15,885 nucleotides of DNA from Deltaproteobacteria bacterium (GCA_020056895.1 JAGVGV010000587.1:1-15885); one strand, 5' to 3'. Counted from the stretch's first letter, positions 6,868 through 14,485 are shown. The notes: generated by a model from the sequence alone, not told the origin. Program-made: numbers and translations.

Positions 6868-7392
6868 CTACTTGATAAAGGTCAGATCCAGGTTTTCGAC
6901 ATCGGCCAGTTCACTCAGTTCCGCCTTCACGCGGGAGATAGGCTGAGAGGCCGGCACGGCGGATTCCAGGTCCAAATCGAACAGGGGGGCGCCGGACAGC
7001 GGCGCGTACAGCACCCGGGTGTTCAGCGATTCGATGTTCACATCGTATTTTCTAAGAATTCGCACCACCTTGGTAACGATCCCGGGGTGGTCCATGGCGG
7101 TGACACGGAGCTTGAGCGGGAGTTCGGCGGGCCGGACCAGCGACGCCGGGTCTTGGGCATCGTGAGCGGACACATCGAAGCCCTGATTCTTCAAGCGGTC
7201 CATGCCGGCCAAAACGTTCGCCAGATGTTCGGCCGGAGTGGAAAAAAGGATCATAATGGAAAAACAGCCGCCCAGGGTGGCCATGCGGCTGTCTTCGATA
7301 TTCGCGCCCCGTTCGAACAGGATGGTGGACACATCGTCCACGATCCCCGGCCGATCCTGGCCGACCACGAAAAGAATCATGAACCGCTTCAT
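6868..7392 (-). CDS. Double-ACT-domain protein, GcvR-like glycine cleavage regulator
   Basis: A 174-residue protein made of two ACT domains. The first begins MKRFMILFVVGQDRPGIV (residues 1-18) and the second LPLKLRVTAMDHPGIVTKV (91-109). Both carry the DxPGIV turn that binds small ligands such as amino acids. The start at 7392 is preferred over an in-frame ATG at 7419 because GGGGGGAG lies about eight bases before it and the ACT fold starts at once. The architecture and length match GcvR, the accessory repressor of glycine cleavage genes in enterobacteria. Its place 103 bases after gcvPB as the last gene of the gcv cluster fits a glycine-sensing role. It has no DNA-binding domain, so it would need a partner; the Lrp-like protein of the same cluster is one candidate. 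Function inferred from domains and context. Confidence 0.8.
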   Translation of the reverse strand: MKRFMILFVVGQDRPGIVDDVSTILFERGANIEDSRMATLGGCFSIMILFSTPAEHLANVLAGMDRLKNQGFDVSAHDAQDPASLVRPAELPLKLRVTAMDHPGIVTKVVRILRKYDVNIESLNTRVLYAPLSGAPLFDLDLESAVPASQPISRVKAELSELADVENLDLTFIK

Positions 7393-7455
7393 CGGCGACA
7401 CTCCCCCCCAGGGTTCCATGATACCCCAGGGCCCCGGTATGCCGGCCTTGAACGA

Positions 7456-7475
7456 TTTCCATCGAGGAATGGAAA
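7456..7475 (-). other. Hairpin in gcvPB-gcvR spacer
   Basis: TTTCCAT (7456-7462) and ATGGAAA (7469-7475) are perfect complements around a six-base loop in the 103-base spacer. The stem is AT-rich and has no T-tract, so it is not a terminator. It may affect mRNA processing between gcvPB and the ACT gene, or be chance. Confidence 0.3.
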
Positions 7476-7495
7476 CCGTCCATCAACCGGCGGAA

Positions 7496-8953
7496 TCAAT
7501 TGATCAAACAGGGTTTCCGGGCGGCCGCGGTTTCGTCGAGCCGCCGGACCTTGCTCCGGCTGGGCGCCCGATGAAGGGCTTCGGGGTCTTCCAGCGCTTC
7601 CCGGACCACGGACTTGAACGCTTCGATGAAGACATCGATGTCTTCTTTGCATTCGGTTTCCGTTGGTTCTATCATGATCGCCCCATGAACCACCAGCGGG
7701 AAATAGATGGTGGGCGGATGGAACCCATAGTCCATGAGCCGTTTCACCATATCCAACGTGGTGATTTTCTGGTCTTTCTGGTTTTTATCCGAAAAAACGC
7801 ATTCGTGCATGCAGGGCCGGTCGTACGCCAGATGCAAAACGCTTTTCAGCTGTTCCTTGATGTAGTTGGCGTTGAGCACCGCCACCTGGCTGGCCTTTTT
7901 CAGGTCTTTGCCCAGGGTCATGATGTAGCTGTACGCCTTGATCATCACCCCGAAGTTGCCGTAAAAGGCATGGAGCCGGCCGATGGAATCCGGAAAATCG
8001 TCCGACAGCCGGTACCGGTCCCCATCCTTGACGATGCGGGGGACGGGCAGGAATTTTTCCAAATGCTTCCGAACCAGCACCGGCCCCGAACCCGGACCGC
8101 CGCCGCCGTGGGGCGTGGAAAAGGTTTTGTGCAGGTTCAGGTGCATCACGTCCACGCCCAACCGGCCCAGATGGGCAATGCCCATGATGGCGTTCATGTT
8201 CGCGCCGTCACAGTACACCAACCCGCCCTTGGAGTGGACCACCTGGGCGATCTTCTGAAAATTTTCCTCGAACAGACCCAGCGTGTTGGGGTTGGTCACC
8301 ATGATCCCGGCCACGGATTCATCCATCACCGCGGCCACCGCCTCGACCGGTAAAATCCCCTGGTCGTTGGACTGAATCCCCAAAGGTTCCATGCCGCACA
8401 ACGCCGCGCTGGCCGGGTTGGTGCCGTGGGCCGTATCCGGCACGATGATCCGGGACCGCTTTTCACCGTTGGACCGGTGATACGCGTGGATGACCAGCAT
8501 GCCCGCCAATTCGCCATGGGCCCCGGCCGTGGGCTGAACGCTGATGGCGTCCATGCCCGTCACTTCCGTCAACAGGTTCTGGAGTTCGTACATCAGTCGC
8601 AAAGGCCCTTGTACGTATTCTTCGGGCAGCAAGGGGTGAACGTCGGCCAGTCCGGGCAGAGCGGCCATTCGTTCGTTGATCTTGGGGTTGTATTTCATGG
8701 TGCAGGACCCCAAGGGGTACATGCCCGAATCCACGCCGAAGTTCCATTGGGACAGCCGGGTATAGTGCCGAACCACGTCCACTTCGCCCAGGTCGGGAAA
8801 ATCCGGAGCCGGTCCGGCCCATTGGTCGCCCAAGGGGGCGGCTTCGGGTACGTCCGGTCGGGGCAGGCTGATCCCCACCCGGCCCTTTTTCCCTTTTTCC
8901 CACAAAAGAGGCTCGTTGAAGATCAGGCCGCTGTCGCCGGGGAAAACGGTCAT
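7496..8953 (-). CDS. gcvPB: Glycine dehydrogenase (decarboxylating) subunit 2, P protein beta
   Basis: A 485-residue PLP enzyme subunit. With GcvPA it forms the P protein of the glycine cleavage system, which decarboxylates glycine and loads the aminomethyl group on lipoyl-GcvH. The PLP-binding lysine is K276 in LNLHKTFSTPHGGGGPGSGP, the P-protein signature. Other family motifs are MYPLGSCTMKYNPK (78-91), QPTAGAHGELAG (140-151) and DTAHGTNPAS (173-182). The ATG overlaps the gcvPA stop by four bases (ATGA), with GGAGGTGA five bases before it, so translation is coupled and the subunits should be made in equal amounts. Length is normal for a separate beta subunit; the last 25 residues are basic and less conserved. 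Confidence 0.95.
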   Translation of the reverse strand: MTVFPGDSGLIFNEPLLWEKGKKGRVGISLPRPDVPEAAPLGDQWAGPAPDFPDLGEVDVVRHYTRLSQWNFGVDSGMYPLGSCTMKYNPKINERMAALPGLADVHPLLPEEYVQGPLRLMYELQNLLTEVTGMDAISVQPTAGAHGELAGMLVIHAYHRSNGEKRSRIIVPDTAHGTNPASAALCGMEPLGIQSNDQGILPVEAVAAVMDESVAGIMVTNPNTLGLFEENFQKIAQVVHSKGGLVYCDGANMNAIMGIAHLGRLGVDVMHLNLHKTFSTPHGGGGPGSGPVLVRKHLEKFLPVPRIVKDGDRYRLSDDFPDSIGRLHAFYGNFGVMIKAYSYIMTLGKDLKKASQVAVLNANYIKEQLKSVLHLAYDRPCMHECVFSDKNQKDQKITTLDMVKRLMDYGFHPPTIYFPLVVHGAIMIEPTETECKEDIDVFIEAFKSVVREALEDPEALHRAPSRSKVRRLDETAAARKPCLIN

Positions 8954-10275
8954 TTCGTCACCTCCGCCGCCAACCGGTCCAGGTTTTCCCGCGAATGAAC
9001 CTCGGTGGCGCAGAAAAGGTAGTGTCCGGCCAGTTCGGGGTAGTATCGTTCAATGGGCAGACCGGCCATGATCTTTTGGCCCAGCAGTTCCTTCCACCGG
9101 GCTTCGAACCCCTGAGGCATTTTCACCACGAATTCATTGAACGTGGGACCCGGGAAGGGCGAAACCAGGCCTTTTTCCGCCAAACGGCCCTTGAGGTATT
9201 CGGCCTTGTCCCGGTTCTGGCGGGCCAGGGCGGCCAGACCGGTGGACCCGGCCGAGGCCATATACATGGCGGCGGCCAAAGCGCAAAGGCTGTTGTTGGT
9301 GCAGATGTTGCTCACCGCTTTTTCCCGGCGGATGTGCTGTTCGCGGGTGGACAGGGTCAAAACGAAGCCCCGCCGGCCGGAAAGATCATGCGTCCGGCCC
9401 ACCAGGCGGCCGGGAATGTTGCGGATGTGCTTCATGAGCGTGGCGAACATACCCAGGCCGGGACCGCCGAAGGACCGGGGCAGGCCCAGGCTTTGGCCTT
9501 CCCCGCAGGCGATATCGGCCCCCAGGCTGCCCGGGTTTTTGAACACCCCGTAAGCCAGAGGCTCGGTGAAGGATGTGATGAACAGGGCGCCGGCGTCGCG
9601 GACCTTGGCCGCCATGGGCCCCAGGTCTTCCACCACTCCGAAAAAGTTGGGGGACCCCACGGCCAAGCCGGCCAGGTCGGCCAGATTCATTCCATCCAAA
9701 ACCGTCCGGCCGGCCCCGTCGAAGGGCAGCTCCACCACTTCGTATCCCGTGGGCCGGAAATAGGTTTCCACCACCTTCCGGTAATTGGGGTGAATGGCCC
9801 GGGAAACGGCCACCTTGGTCTTTTTCTTGTTGATCCGAAGGGACATCAACAGCGCTTCGGCCAGAGCGGTGGCGCCGTCGTACATCGAAGCGTTGGCCGC
9901 TTCGAAGCCCAACAGGCGGCTGACCAGGGTTTGATATTCGTAGATGGCCTGCAGGGTGCCCTGGCTGATTTCCGGTTGATAGGGCGTGTACGCGGTCACG
10001 AATTCGGACCGGCCAAGAAGATACCCCACCGCGGCCGGAACGAAGTGTTCATAACTGCCCGCGCCCGCGTATACCTGGAAGCCCTGGCCGCCGGCTCCGG
10101 CCAAAGCGCTCATATGCGCCGTCAGCTCCATTTCCGTCAGAGCTTCGGGCAGGTTCAATCCTTCCGGCCGGCGGGCGCCCGCCGGGATCGAGGCGAACAG
10201 GGCGTCCAGGTCCGGCGCGCCCACGACATCCAACATGGCCCGGATGTCGTCCTCGGTGTGCGGTACGTACCGCAT
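8950..10275 (-). CDS. gcvPA: Glycine dehydrogenase (decarboxylating) subunit 1, P protein alpha
   Basis: A 441-residue subunit with the PLP-transferase fold but without the PLP lysine; it pairs with GcvPB. Family features are the opening MRYVPHTEDDIRAML, PYQPEISQGTLQAIYEYQT in the first third and GEGQSLGLPRSFGGPGLG past the middle. The start at 10275 is chosen because GGGGAGG stands six bases before it; an ATG 15 bases further upstream lies inside that ribosome site. The stop overlaps the gcvPB start. The 179-base spacer to gcvH upstream contains three hairpins. Separate alpha and beta genes, instead of one fused gcvP, are common in Desulfobacterota, Firmicutes and archaea. Confidence 0.95.
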   Translation of the reverse strand: MRYVPHTEDDIRAMLDVVGAPDLDALFASIPAGARRPEGLNLPEALTEMELTAHMSALAGAGGQGFQVYAGAGSYEHFVPAAVGYLLGRSEFVTAYTPYQPEISQGTLQAIYEYQTLVSRLLGFEAANASMYDGATALAEALLMSLRINKKKTKVAVSRAIHPNYRKVVETYFRPTGYEVVELPFDGAGRTVLDGMNLADLAGLAVGSPNFFGVVEDLGPMAAKVRDAGALFITSFTEPLAYGVFKNPGSLGADIACGEGQSLGLPRSFGGPGLGMFATLMKHIRNIPGRLVGRTHDLSGRRGFVLTLSTREQHIRREKAVSNICTNNSLCALAAAMYMASAGSTGLAALARQNRDKAEYLKGRLAEKGLVSPFPGPTFNEFVVKMPQGFEARWKELLGQKIMAGLPIERYYPELAGHYLFCATEVHSRENLDRLAAEVTK

Positions 10276-10305
10276 AAAATGCCTCCCCATGTCCGCCGGC
10301 CTAGA

Positions 10306-10378
10306 GCGCCCGGAAAATCGGGCGCCCTTCAGGGAGCCCGTTTACGGGCTCGGGCGGTATTGAACCCGGAATCCGGGT
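10306..10378 (-). other. Cluster of three hairpins in gcvH-gcvPA spacer
   Basis: Three perfect short inverted repeats follow one another: GCGCCCG/CGGGCGC (10306-10325), GAGCCCG/CGGGCTC (10334-10351) and ACCCGG/CCGGGT (10364-10378). None is followed by a T-tract on the minus strand, so ordinary intrinsic termination is unlikely. Placed between gcvH and gcvPA they may stabilise the gcvT-gcvH part of the mRNA or tune the amount of P protein. A REP-like origin is also possible, as all three share a CCCG/CGGG core. Confidence 0.55.
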
Positions 10379-10454
10379 ATCGGTCGTTATCGTGGAAAAA
10401 CCGCGGCATCCCGGCCAGATGAGGTCCCCGGAGCGGGCGCCTCGCCGGCGTTTG

Positions 10455-10859
10455 TCAGCTTTGGTTCTTCAGCATCTCCACGTACGCGTCCCGGTCCATC
10501 AGGTCGTTCATTTCGGCCGGATCTTCGGGCCTCACTTCAATGATCCATCCGCCTTCGTACGGTTCCCCGTTCACCAGGGCGGGGTTGTCTTCGAGCGCTT
10601 CGTTGACCGCGACCACTTCGCCGGAAAGCGGAGCGATCAGCTCGGACACGGCCTTGGTGGATTCCAGCGTGCCGAATTCGTCGCCCTTACCGAAGGTGTC
10701 GCCAACCTGCGGCAGTTCCACGAAGGTGATGTCGCCCAATTGATCCTGGGCGAAATCCGAAATCCCCACCCGCGCCACGCCGTTCACGATCTTGGCCCAC
10801 TCGTGGTCGGCGGCGTACCGCACGTCGGCTGGAAACTTGAGATCCGAAAGCTCTTTCAT
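10455..10859 (-). CDS. gcvH: Glycine cleavage system H protein
   Basis: A 134-residue lipoyl carrier protein that shuttles the aminomethyl group between P, T and L proteins. The lipoylated lysine is K69 in GTLESTKAVSELIAPLSGEV, the family signature. GISDFAQDQLGDITFVELP (32-50) precedes it, and NEALEDNPALVN with a GGW turn follows. Length is normal. AGGAGG stands six bases before the ATG. It lies 164 bases after gcvT on the same strand. Lipoylation needs LipA/LipB or LplA, which are not in the window. Confidence 0.96.
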   Translation of the reverse strand: MKELSDLKFPADVRYAADHEWAKIVNGVARVGISDFAQDQLGDITFVELPQVGDTFGKGDEFGTLESTKAVSELIAPLSGEVVAVNEALEDNPALVNGEPYEGGWIIEVRPEDPAEMNDLMDRDAYVEMLKNQS

Positions 10860-11023
10860 TGGGCGCCTCCTGACATAATCGATCGTTTCGTTGACTCAAA
10901 GAGTTGGAAATAACGCGATGGTCTTGGTTCCCCATCCACGGGAAACCCGATTCCCAAAGGATTGGAAGCCGGGGGCCGGACCGCTTTTTTGATCGAAACG
11001 GGCCGGGCCTCCCGAGCCATTTC

Positions 11024-12307
11024 TTAAAGCATGTCCTTAAGGGGCTTGCGGGCCGTACGGAACGGCCGGATATCCCGGACCACCTGGACCTTGAGGCCGC
11101 GTTTGGCGTCCCGGATTTCCACTTCCTCGCCTTGGTCCAGAAGCCTGTTCACCCGGATGAACCCGCAGACCAGGCCCTTGAATTTGGCCCCGGCCGGACG
11201 GTTGGGATCGGATAGGGAAACGATCCGGCCCTGATCCAATCCCAGGGCCATATCGGCCACGGACGTGAGGACCACGCCGATTTCCCGGCCTTGGGCGTCC
11301 ACCACCACGGCGGGCTTGCCGTCCGCGTCGTGAAGGGCCGCCTTGCGGGGGTCCCGCCCCACGTAGGCCACGGTATGGTCGGCCTTGGGAGCCAGCCCGA
11401 GCACCACATCGCCCACGAAGGATTTGGTAAACCCATTTCCCGCCGCGTTGTAGGGCAAAGCGAAGGACCAGGGATGGTTGACGAAGGGCCAATGGCCGAT
11501 GTCCTGGTGGGACAAGGGCAGCATCGCGCCGGCCCGAAGCGAATCCCTGGCCGCCAGGCCGCAGGGAATCAGGCCGAACTCCCGGCCCGCCTCCAGGATC
11601 ATGTCCCACACCTTGGCCGCGGCTTCAGGAGCCATGAACAGTTCGAACCCGAATTCCCCCGTGTACCCGGTCCGGGAAAGGAGGATGGGCGTGCCGTCCA
11701 CGGTAAAGACCGGTTCCGGTACGGCCGATGGGTCAAAATGCCCCTTGAACGAAAAATAAGGCAGCCCGGTCAAAACCCGGTCCGGATCTTTCAGCACTTT
11801 TTTGATAATCCGGCCCGCCAGGGGGCCCTGAAGGTCCATCTTGCCCAAGCGGGCGGAAAGGTCCTGAATCCGAACCGTGCGGCCGGCCCGATGGGCTTCC
11901 AGATGCGCGGCGACCACCGGCCCCATGTTGGCGTTGACCACCACCATGAAGGCTTCCGGACCCGTCTTGTACACAATGGCGTCATCCAGAGCATGCCCAT
12001 CGGCCGTCAGAAACGCGCCGTACACACAGCGGCCGGGCGCCAAAGGCCCGGCCGAAGGGCCTACGCAGGCCGTCAGGTCCTTGGTAAAGCAATGCTGCAA
12101 CAACGAAAAAGCGTCGGGACCATCCAGCCGAAGGACGGCCATATGGCTGGTATCGAACAACCCCGCGGCTTCGATCACCGCCAGGTGTTCCTTTACCGCC
12201 CCGGTTTTGTACCACAAGGGCATGTCCCAGCCGCCAAAATCCACCACCAAGGCCCCCTGGGCCTGATGCCAGGCGTACAGCGGGGTCTTCTTTCCCGTCT
12301 CGGGCAT
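11024..12307 (-). CDS. gcvT: Glycine cleavage system T protein (aminomethyltransferase)
   Basis: A 427-residue aminomethyltransferase that passes the C1 unit from aminomethyl-lipoyl-GcvH to tetrahydrofolate, releasing ammonia. Family features are the start TPLYAWHQAQGALVVDFGGW, the HALDDAIVY segment with the acidic pair D108/D109 (matching the catalytic Asp region), VVNANM near 123-128, SRTGYTGEFGFELF (211-224) and GLAARDSLRAGAMLPL (250-265). It is longer than the usual ~365 residues. The stretch after ARDSLR (SHQDIGHWPFVNHPWSFALP) differs from the canonical sequence, so this is a divergent GcvT branch. The ATG follows AAGGGGGAC. It lies only 20 bases after the Lrp-like gene, hence co-transcribed. 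Context with gcvH and gcvP makes the GcvT role secure. Confidence 0.93.
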   Translation of the reverse strand: MPETGKKTPLYAWHQAQGALVVDFGGWDMPLWYKTGAVKEHLAVIEAAGLFDTSHMAVLRLDGPDAFSLLQHCFTKDLTACVGPSAGPLAPGRCVYGAFLTADGHALDDAIVYKTGPEAFMVVVNANMGPVVAAHLEAHRAGRTVRIQDLSARLGKMDLQGPLAGRIIKKVLKDPDRVLTGLPYFSFKGHFDPSAVPEPVFTVDGTPILLSRTGYTGEFGFELFMAPEAAAKVWDMILEAGREFGLIPCGLAARDSLRAGAMLPLSHQDIGHWPFVNHPWSFALPYNAAGNGFTKSFVGDVVLGLAPKADHTVAYVGRDPRKAALHDADGKPAVVVDAQGREIGVVLTSVADMALGLDQGRIVSLSDPNRPAGAKFKGLVCGFIRVNRLLDQGEEVEIRDAKRGLKVQVVRDIRPFRTARKPLKDML

Positions 12308-12327
12308 GACGCCGTCCCCCTTTCGGG

Positions 12328-12792
12328 TCAGAGGATGTATGGAACTTTTTGGTTGAACCCTTTGTATACCACAAAGGTCTCCACGGATAAAACCTCGGAA
12401 ATTTTGATCACCTCTTCAGTATAGAACCGAAGCAGATCGAATTCGTCCGAAAGAAGCACCGTCAGGATCAGGTCGTACCGGCCCGTCACCACGCTGACCG
12501 CCACCACCCCCCGGAGCAGGCTGAATTCCCGGCCCTTTTCCACCAGGGACATGGTGGCCAGCTTCACCCCCACCATTACCAGCCGGTGGCCGGCCAAAGC
12601 TTCCGGGTCCACCAGACCCACGATCTCCAGAGCCCCTTCCTCGTGAAGCCGCTGAACCCGGGACCGGACGGTATTTTCCGCCAGCCCCAGGGCCACGGCG
12701 ATCTCGCGGAAGGACTTCCGGCCATCCTTCAAGTGCTTGATGATACTCAAGTTTACATCGTCGATTTTCAAGGCCGATTCCCCCAGCCTCAT
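12328..12792 (-). CDS. Lrp/AsnC family transcriptional regulator
   Basis: About 154 residues. A helix-turn-helix at residues 27-48 (SFREIAVALGLAENTVRSRV) is followed by a RAM ligand-binding domain from about residue 66 (LVMVGVKL ... SVVTGRYDLILTVLL). Such proteins bind DNA as dimers to octamers and respond to amino acids; glycine or another product of the pathway is a plausible ligand. The start needs care. The frame is open upstream to a TTG at 12834, but that TTG is the first half of a -35 box and must be untranscribed. The ATG at 12792 has no good ribosome site and a leader of only about nine bases. A TTG at 12771, with GGGGGAA six bases before it, would give a 147-residue protein starting MKIDDVN. 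It is the first gene of the gcv operon and probably regulates both it and divergent lpd. Confidence 0.88.
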   Translation of the reverse strand: MRLGESALKIDDVNLSIIKHLKDGRKSFREIAVALGLAENTVRSRVQRLHEEGALEIVGLVDPEALAGHRLVMVGVKLATMSLVEKGREFSLLRGVVAVSVVTGRYDLILTVLLSDEFDLLRFYTEEVIKISEVLSVETFVVYKGFNQKVPYIL

Positions 12793-12807
12793 GGTGGATG
12801 CCGGAAA

Positions 12808-12834
12808 TTTATACCAAGCTGATGATTCTGTCAA
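12808..12834 (-). promoter_or_regulatory. Predicted sigma-70 promoter of the lrp-like/gcv operon
   Basis: On the minus strand TTGACA (12829-12834) is followed after 15 bases by TATAAA (12808-12813), preceded by TGG, an extended -10. The spacer is shorter than the optimum 17, which the extended -10 may compensate. Transcription would start near 12801. Confidence 0.65.
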
Positions 12835-12854
12835 TATTTATCTAAAAAAAATGG

Positions 12855-12891
12855 CATATCATCAATCGATGTCATCATTTCACTTGATATG
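12855..12891. promoter_or_regulatory. Candidate operator between the divergent promoters
   Basis: CATATC (12855-12860) and GATATG (12886-12891) form an inverted repeat. The right arm overlaps the lpd -35 box. Between them lies a CATC-AATC-GATG-T-CATC pattern (12860-12876). The AT-rich run 12835-12851 adjoins it. Position and symmetry suit an Lrp-type binding region serving both directions. This is inferred: no exact Lrp consensus was matched. Confidence 0.4.
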
Positions 12892-12912
12892 AGCAGACAG
12901 TGCCTCTATAAT
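12884..12912 (+). promoter_or_regulatory. Predicted sigma-70 promoter of lpd
   Basis: TTGATA (12884-12889), a 17-base spacer and TATAAT (12907-12912) match the sigma-70 consensus at 11 of 12 positions with optimal spacing. Transcription should start near 12919, leaving a leader of about 50 bases. The leader opens with a perfect hairpin GGAAGC-ATCG-GCTTCC (12921-12936). The ribosome site GAGGAG is at 12958-12963. Confidence 0.85.
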
Positions 12913-12920
12913 CTCTCTTC

Positions 12921-12936
12921 GGAAGCATCGGCTTCC
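12921..12936 (+). other. 5' leader hairpin of lpd
   Basis: GGAAGC and GCTTCC pair perfectly over an ATCG loop, right at the predicted 5' end of the lpd mRNA. A hairpin at the very 5' end commonly protects mRNA from decay. No T-tract follows, so it is not an attenuator terminator. Confidence 0.45.
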
Positions 12937-12970
12937 ATCCCCCAACACAACCTCCCCGAGGAGTGCCGCC

Positions 12971-14398
12971 ATGAAAAGCCGCATCACCATCCTGGGCGCC
13001 GGACCCGGCGGGTACGTGGCCGCCCTGGAAGCCGCCCGTTTGGGCGCCGAAGTGACCGTTATCGAAAAGGAAGGGGTGGGCGGAACCTGCCTGAATCATG
13101 GCTGCATCCCTTCCAAGGTGCTTAAAAACACGGCGGACCTGCTGGAACGGTTCCACCAGGCGGAGGAATTCGGCCTGACGGGCGCGGTGGTTCCCCAGGT
13201 GGACATGGCCCGGCTGATGGCCCGCAAGGAAGCCGTTATCGCGGATCAGGCCGGCGGCATTGAAAAATTGTTACAGACGCGAAAAGTGCGGTACATCCGG
13301 GGGACCGGACGAATCACCGGGCCGGGCCAAGCCGAAGCCCAAACGGCCGATGGCTTGGTGACGGTGGATTGGGACCGGCTGATTATCGCCACCGGGTCCC
13401 GGCCCATGGACCTCCCCGGTCTGGCCGTGGACGGCCGGTACATTCTTTCCAGCAACGAAGCCCTGGCCCTCAGGCGGCTGCCGGAATCCATGCTGGTGGT
13501 GGGCGCCGGAGTGATCGGCTGCGAATTCGCCTTCATTTTTTCGGCTATGGGCGTCAAGGTGAGCCTGGTGGAAGGGCTGGACCGGGTGCTGCCTCTCCCT
13601 TCGGTGGATGAGGAATCGTCCAAGGTGATCCTGAGGGAAATGAAAAAGCGGAAGTTCGGCGTGTATTTGGATCAGACGGTGGCCTCGGCCGAAGTGGTGG
13701 ACGGCCGGGTCCGGGTTCTACTTCGGGTGTCGCCGTTCAGCCCCAACCCCAAAAAGGACCGGATCAAACCGGCGGGCCTGGATGTGGAGATGGTTCTGGT
13801 TTCGGTGGGCCGGAAGCCGAACACGGAAGGGATCGGCCTGGAAACCATTGGTTTGGCCACGGAAAGGGGCTGGATTCCGGCGGACGACCGGCTGAGCACG
13901 TCCGTGCCCGGCGTGTACGCCATCGGCGACGTACTTGGTCCCCAAAAAGTGATGCTGGCCCATGTGGCCTCGATGGAAGGCCGGATCGCGGCCCGAAACG
14001 CTTTAGGCGCCGACGAGGTTATGGGGTACGACGTGATTCCGGGGGCCATGTTCACCATGCCCGAAGCGGCCGACGTGGGGTTGACCGAGGCTCAGGCGCG
14101 AAGCCGGGGGATCGACGTGGCGGTGGGACTGGTTCATTTCCGCACCGTGGGGAAGGCCCAGGTGATCGGCGAAACGGCGGGGCAGGCCAAGATCGTGGCC
14201 GATCGGGCTTCCGGCCGGGTGCTGGGCGTCCACCTGGTGGGGCCTCACGCCACGGATTTGATCGCCGAAGGGGTTCTGGCGGTTCAAACCGGCCGGACGG
14301 TCGAAGAGCTGGCCAGGACCATCCACGCTCATCCCACCCTGGCCGAAATCATGGGCGAAACCGCTTTGGCCATGCTGGAAACCGAAGAAGCGAAGTAA
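12971..14398 (+). CDS. lpd: Dihydrolipoyl dehydrogenase (L protein / E3)
   Basis: A 475-residue flavoenzyme that reoxidises dihydrolipoyl-GcvH with NAD+. The FAD motif is GAGPGGYVAALEAA (9-22). The redox-active disulfide is C40/C45 in GGTCLNHGCIPSK. The NAD motif is VVGAGVIGCEFAFIF in the middle, followed by YAIGDV. The catalytic His-Glu pair is H454/E459 in HAHPTLAE at the C-terminus, typical of lipoamide dehydrogenases and separating them from mercuric or glutathione reductases. A proline/lysine-rich stretch (SPFSPNPKKDRIKPAGLD) before VEMVLVSVGRKPNTEG is longer than in common E3 proteins. The ATG follows GAGGAG by seven bases. It is transcribed away from the lrp-gcv operon with a shared control region, so this copy very likely serves glycine cleavage rather than a 2-oxoacid dehydrogenase. 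Confidence 0.95.
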   Translation: MKSRITILGAGPGGYVAALEAARLGAEVTVIEKEGVGGTCLNHGCIPSKVLKNTADLLERFHQAEEFGLTGAVVPQVDMARLMARKEAVIADQAGGIEKLLQTRKVRYIRGTGRITGPGQAEAQTADGLVTVDWDRLIIATGSRPMDLPGLAVDGRYILSSNEALALRRLPESMLVVGAGVIGCEFAFIFSAMGVKVSLVEGLDRVLPLPSVDEESSKVILREMKKRKFGVYLDQTVASAEVVDGRVRVLLRVSPFSPNPKKDRIKPAGLDVEMVLVSVGRKPNTEGIGLETIGLATERGWIPADDRLSTSVPGVYAIGDVLGPQKVMLAHVASMEGRIAARNALGADEVMGYDVIPGAMFTMPEAADVGLTEAQARSRGIDVAVGLVHFRTVGKAQVIGETAGQAKIVADRASGRVLGVHLVGPHATDLIAEGVLAVQTGRTVEELARTIHAHPTLAEIMGETALAMLETEEAK

Positions 14399-14461
14399 TA
14401 CCGATTGGATACCAATTTGACGTCAACCATAAAGGTTTTCAGTCCTAAAAATCATGCCCGA

Positions 14462-14485
14462 TAGGGGCGAGGTATGCTTCGCCCC
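14462..14485. repeat. Palindromic GC-rich repeat, unit C
   Basis: A GGGGCGA / TCGCCCC stem (14464-14470 and 14479-14485) surrounds GGTATGCT. It is the most complete copy in the window. TTTTA follows five bases later, so it might also end lpd transcription. Confidence 0.7.

Noticed and set aside
7202..8353. 383-codon plus-strand open frame opposite gcvPB and the ACT gene
   Set aside because: It spans two certain genes and their spacer in antisense; composition is that of a shadow frame.
8995..10422. 475-codon plus-strand open frame opposite gcvPA
   Set aside because: It mirrors a certain gene; the residues are low-complexity His/Gly/Arg/Gln-rich as expected from the complement of GC-biased codons, and no family features are seen.
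10860..11023. gcvT-gcvH spacer as a possible glycine riboswitch
   Set aside because: The conserved glycine-aptamer bases were not found on the minus strand. A T-run at 10984-10989 on the plus strand follows only a weak stem and no plus-strand gene.
11291..12424. 377-codon plus-strand open frame opposite gcvT and the end of the Lrp-like gene
   Set aside because: Antisense shadow of GC-rich coding sequence; no ribosome site or domain.
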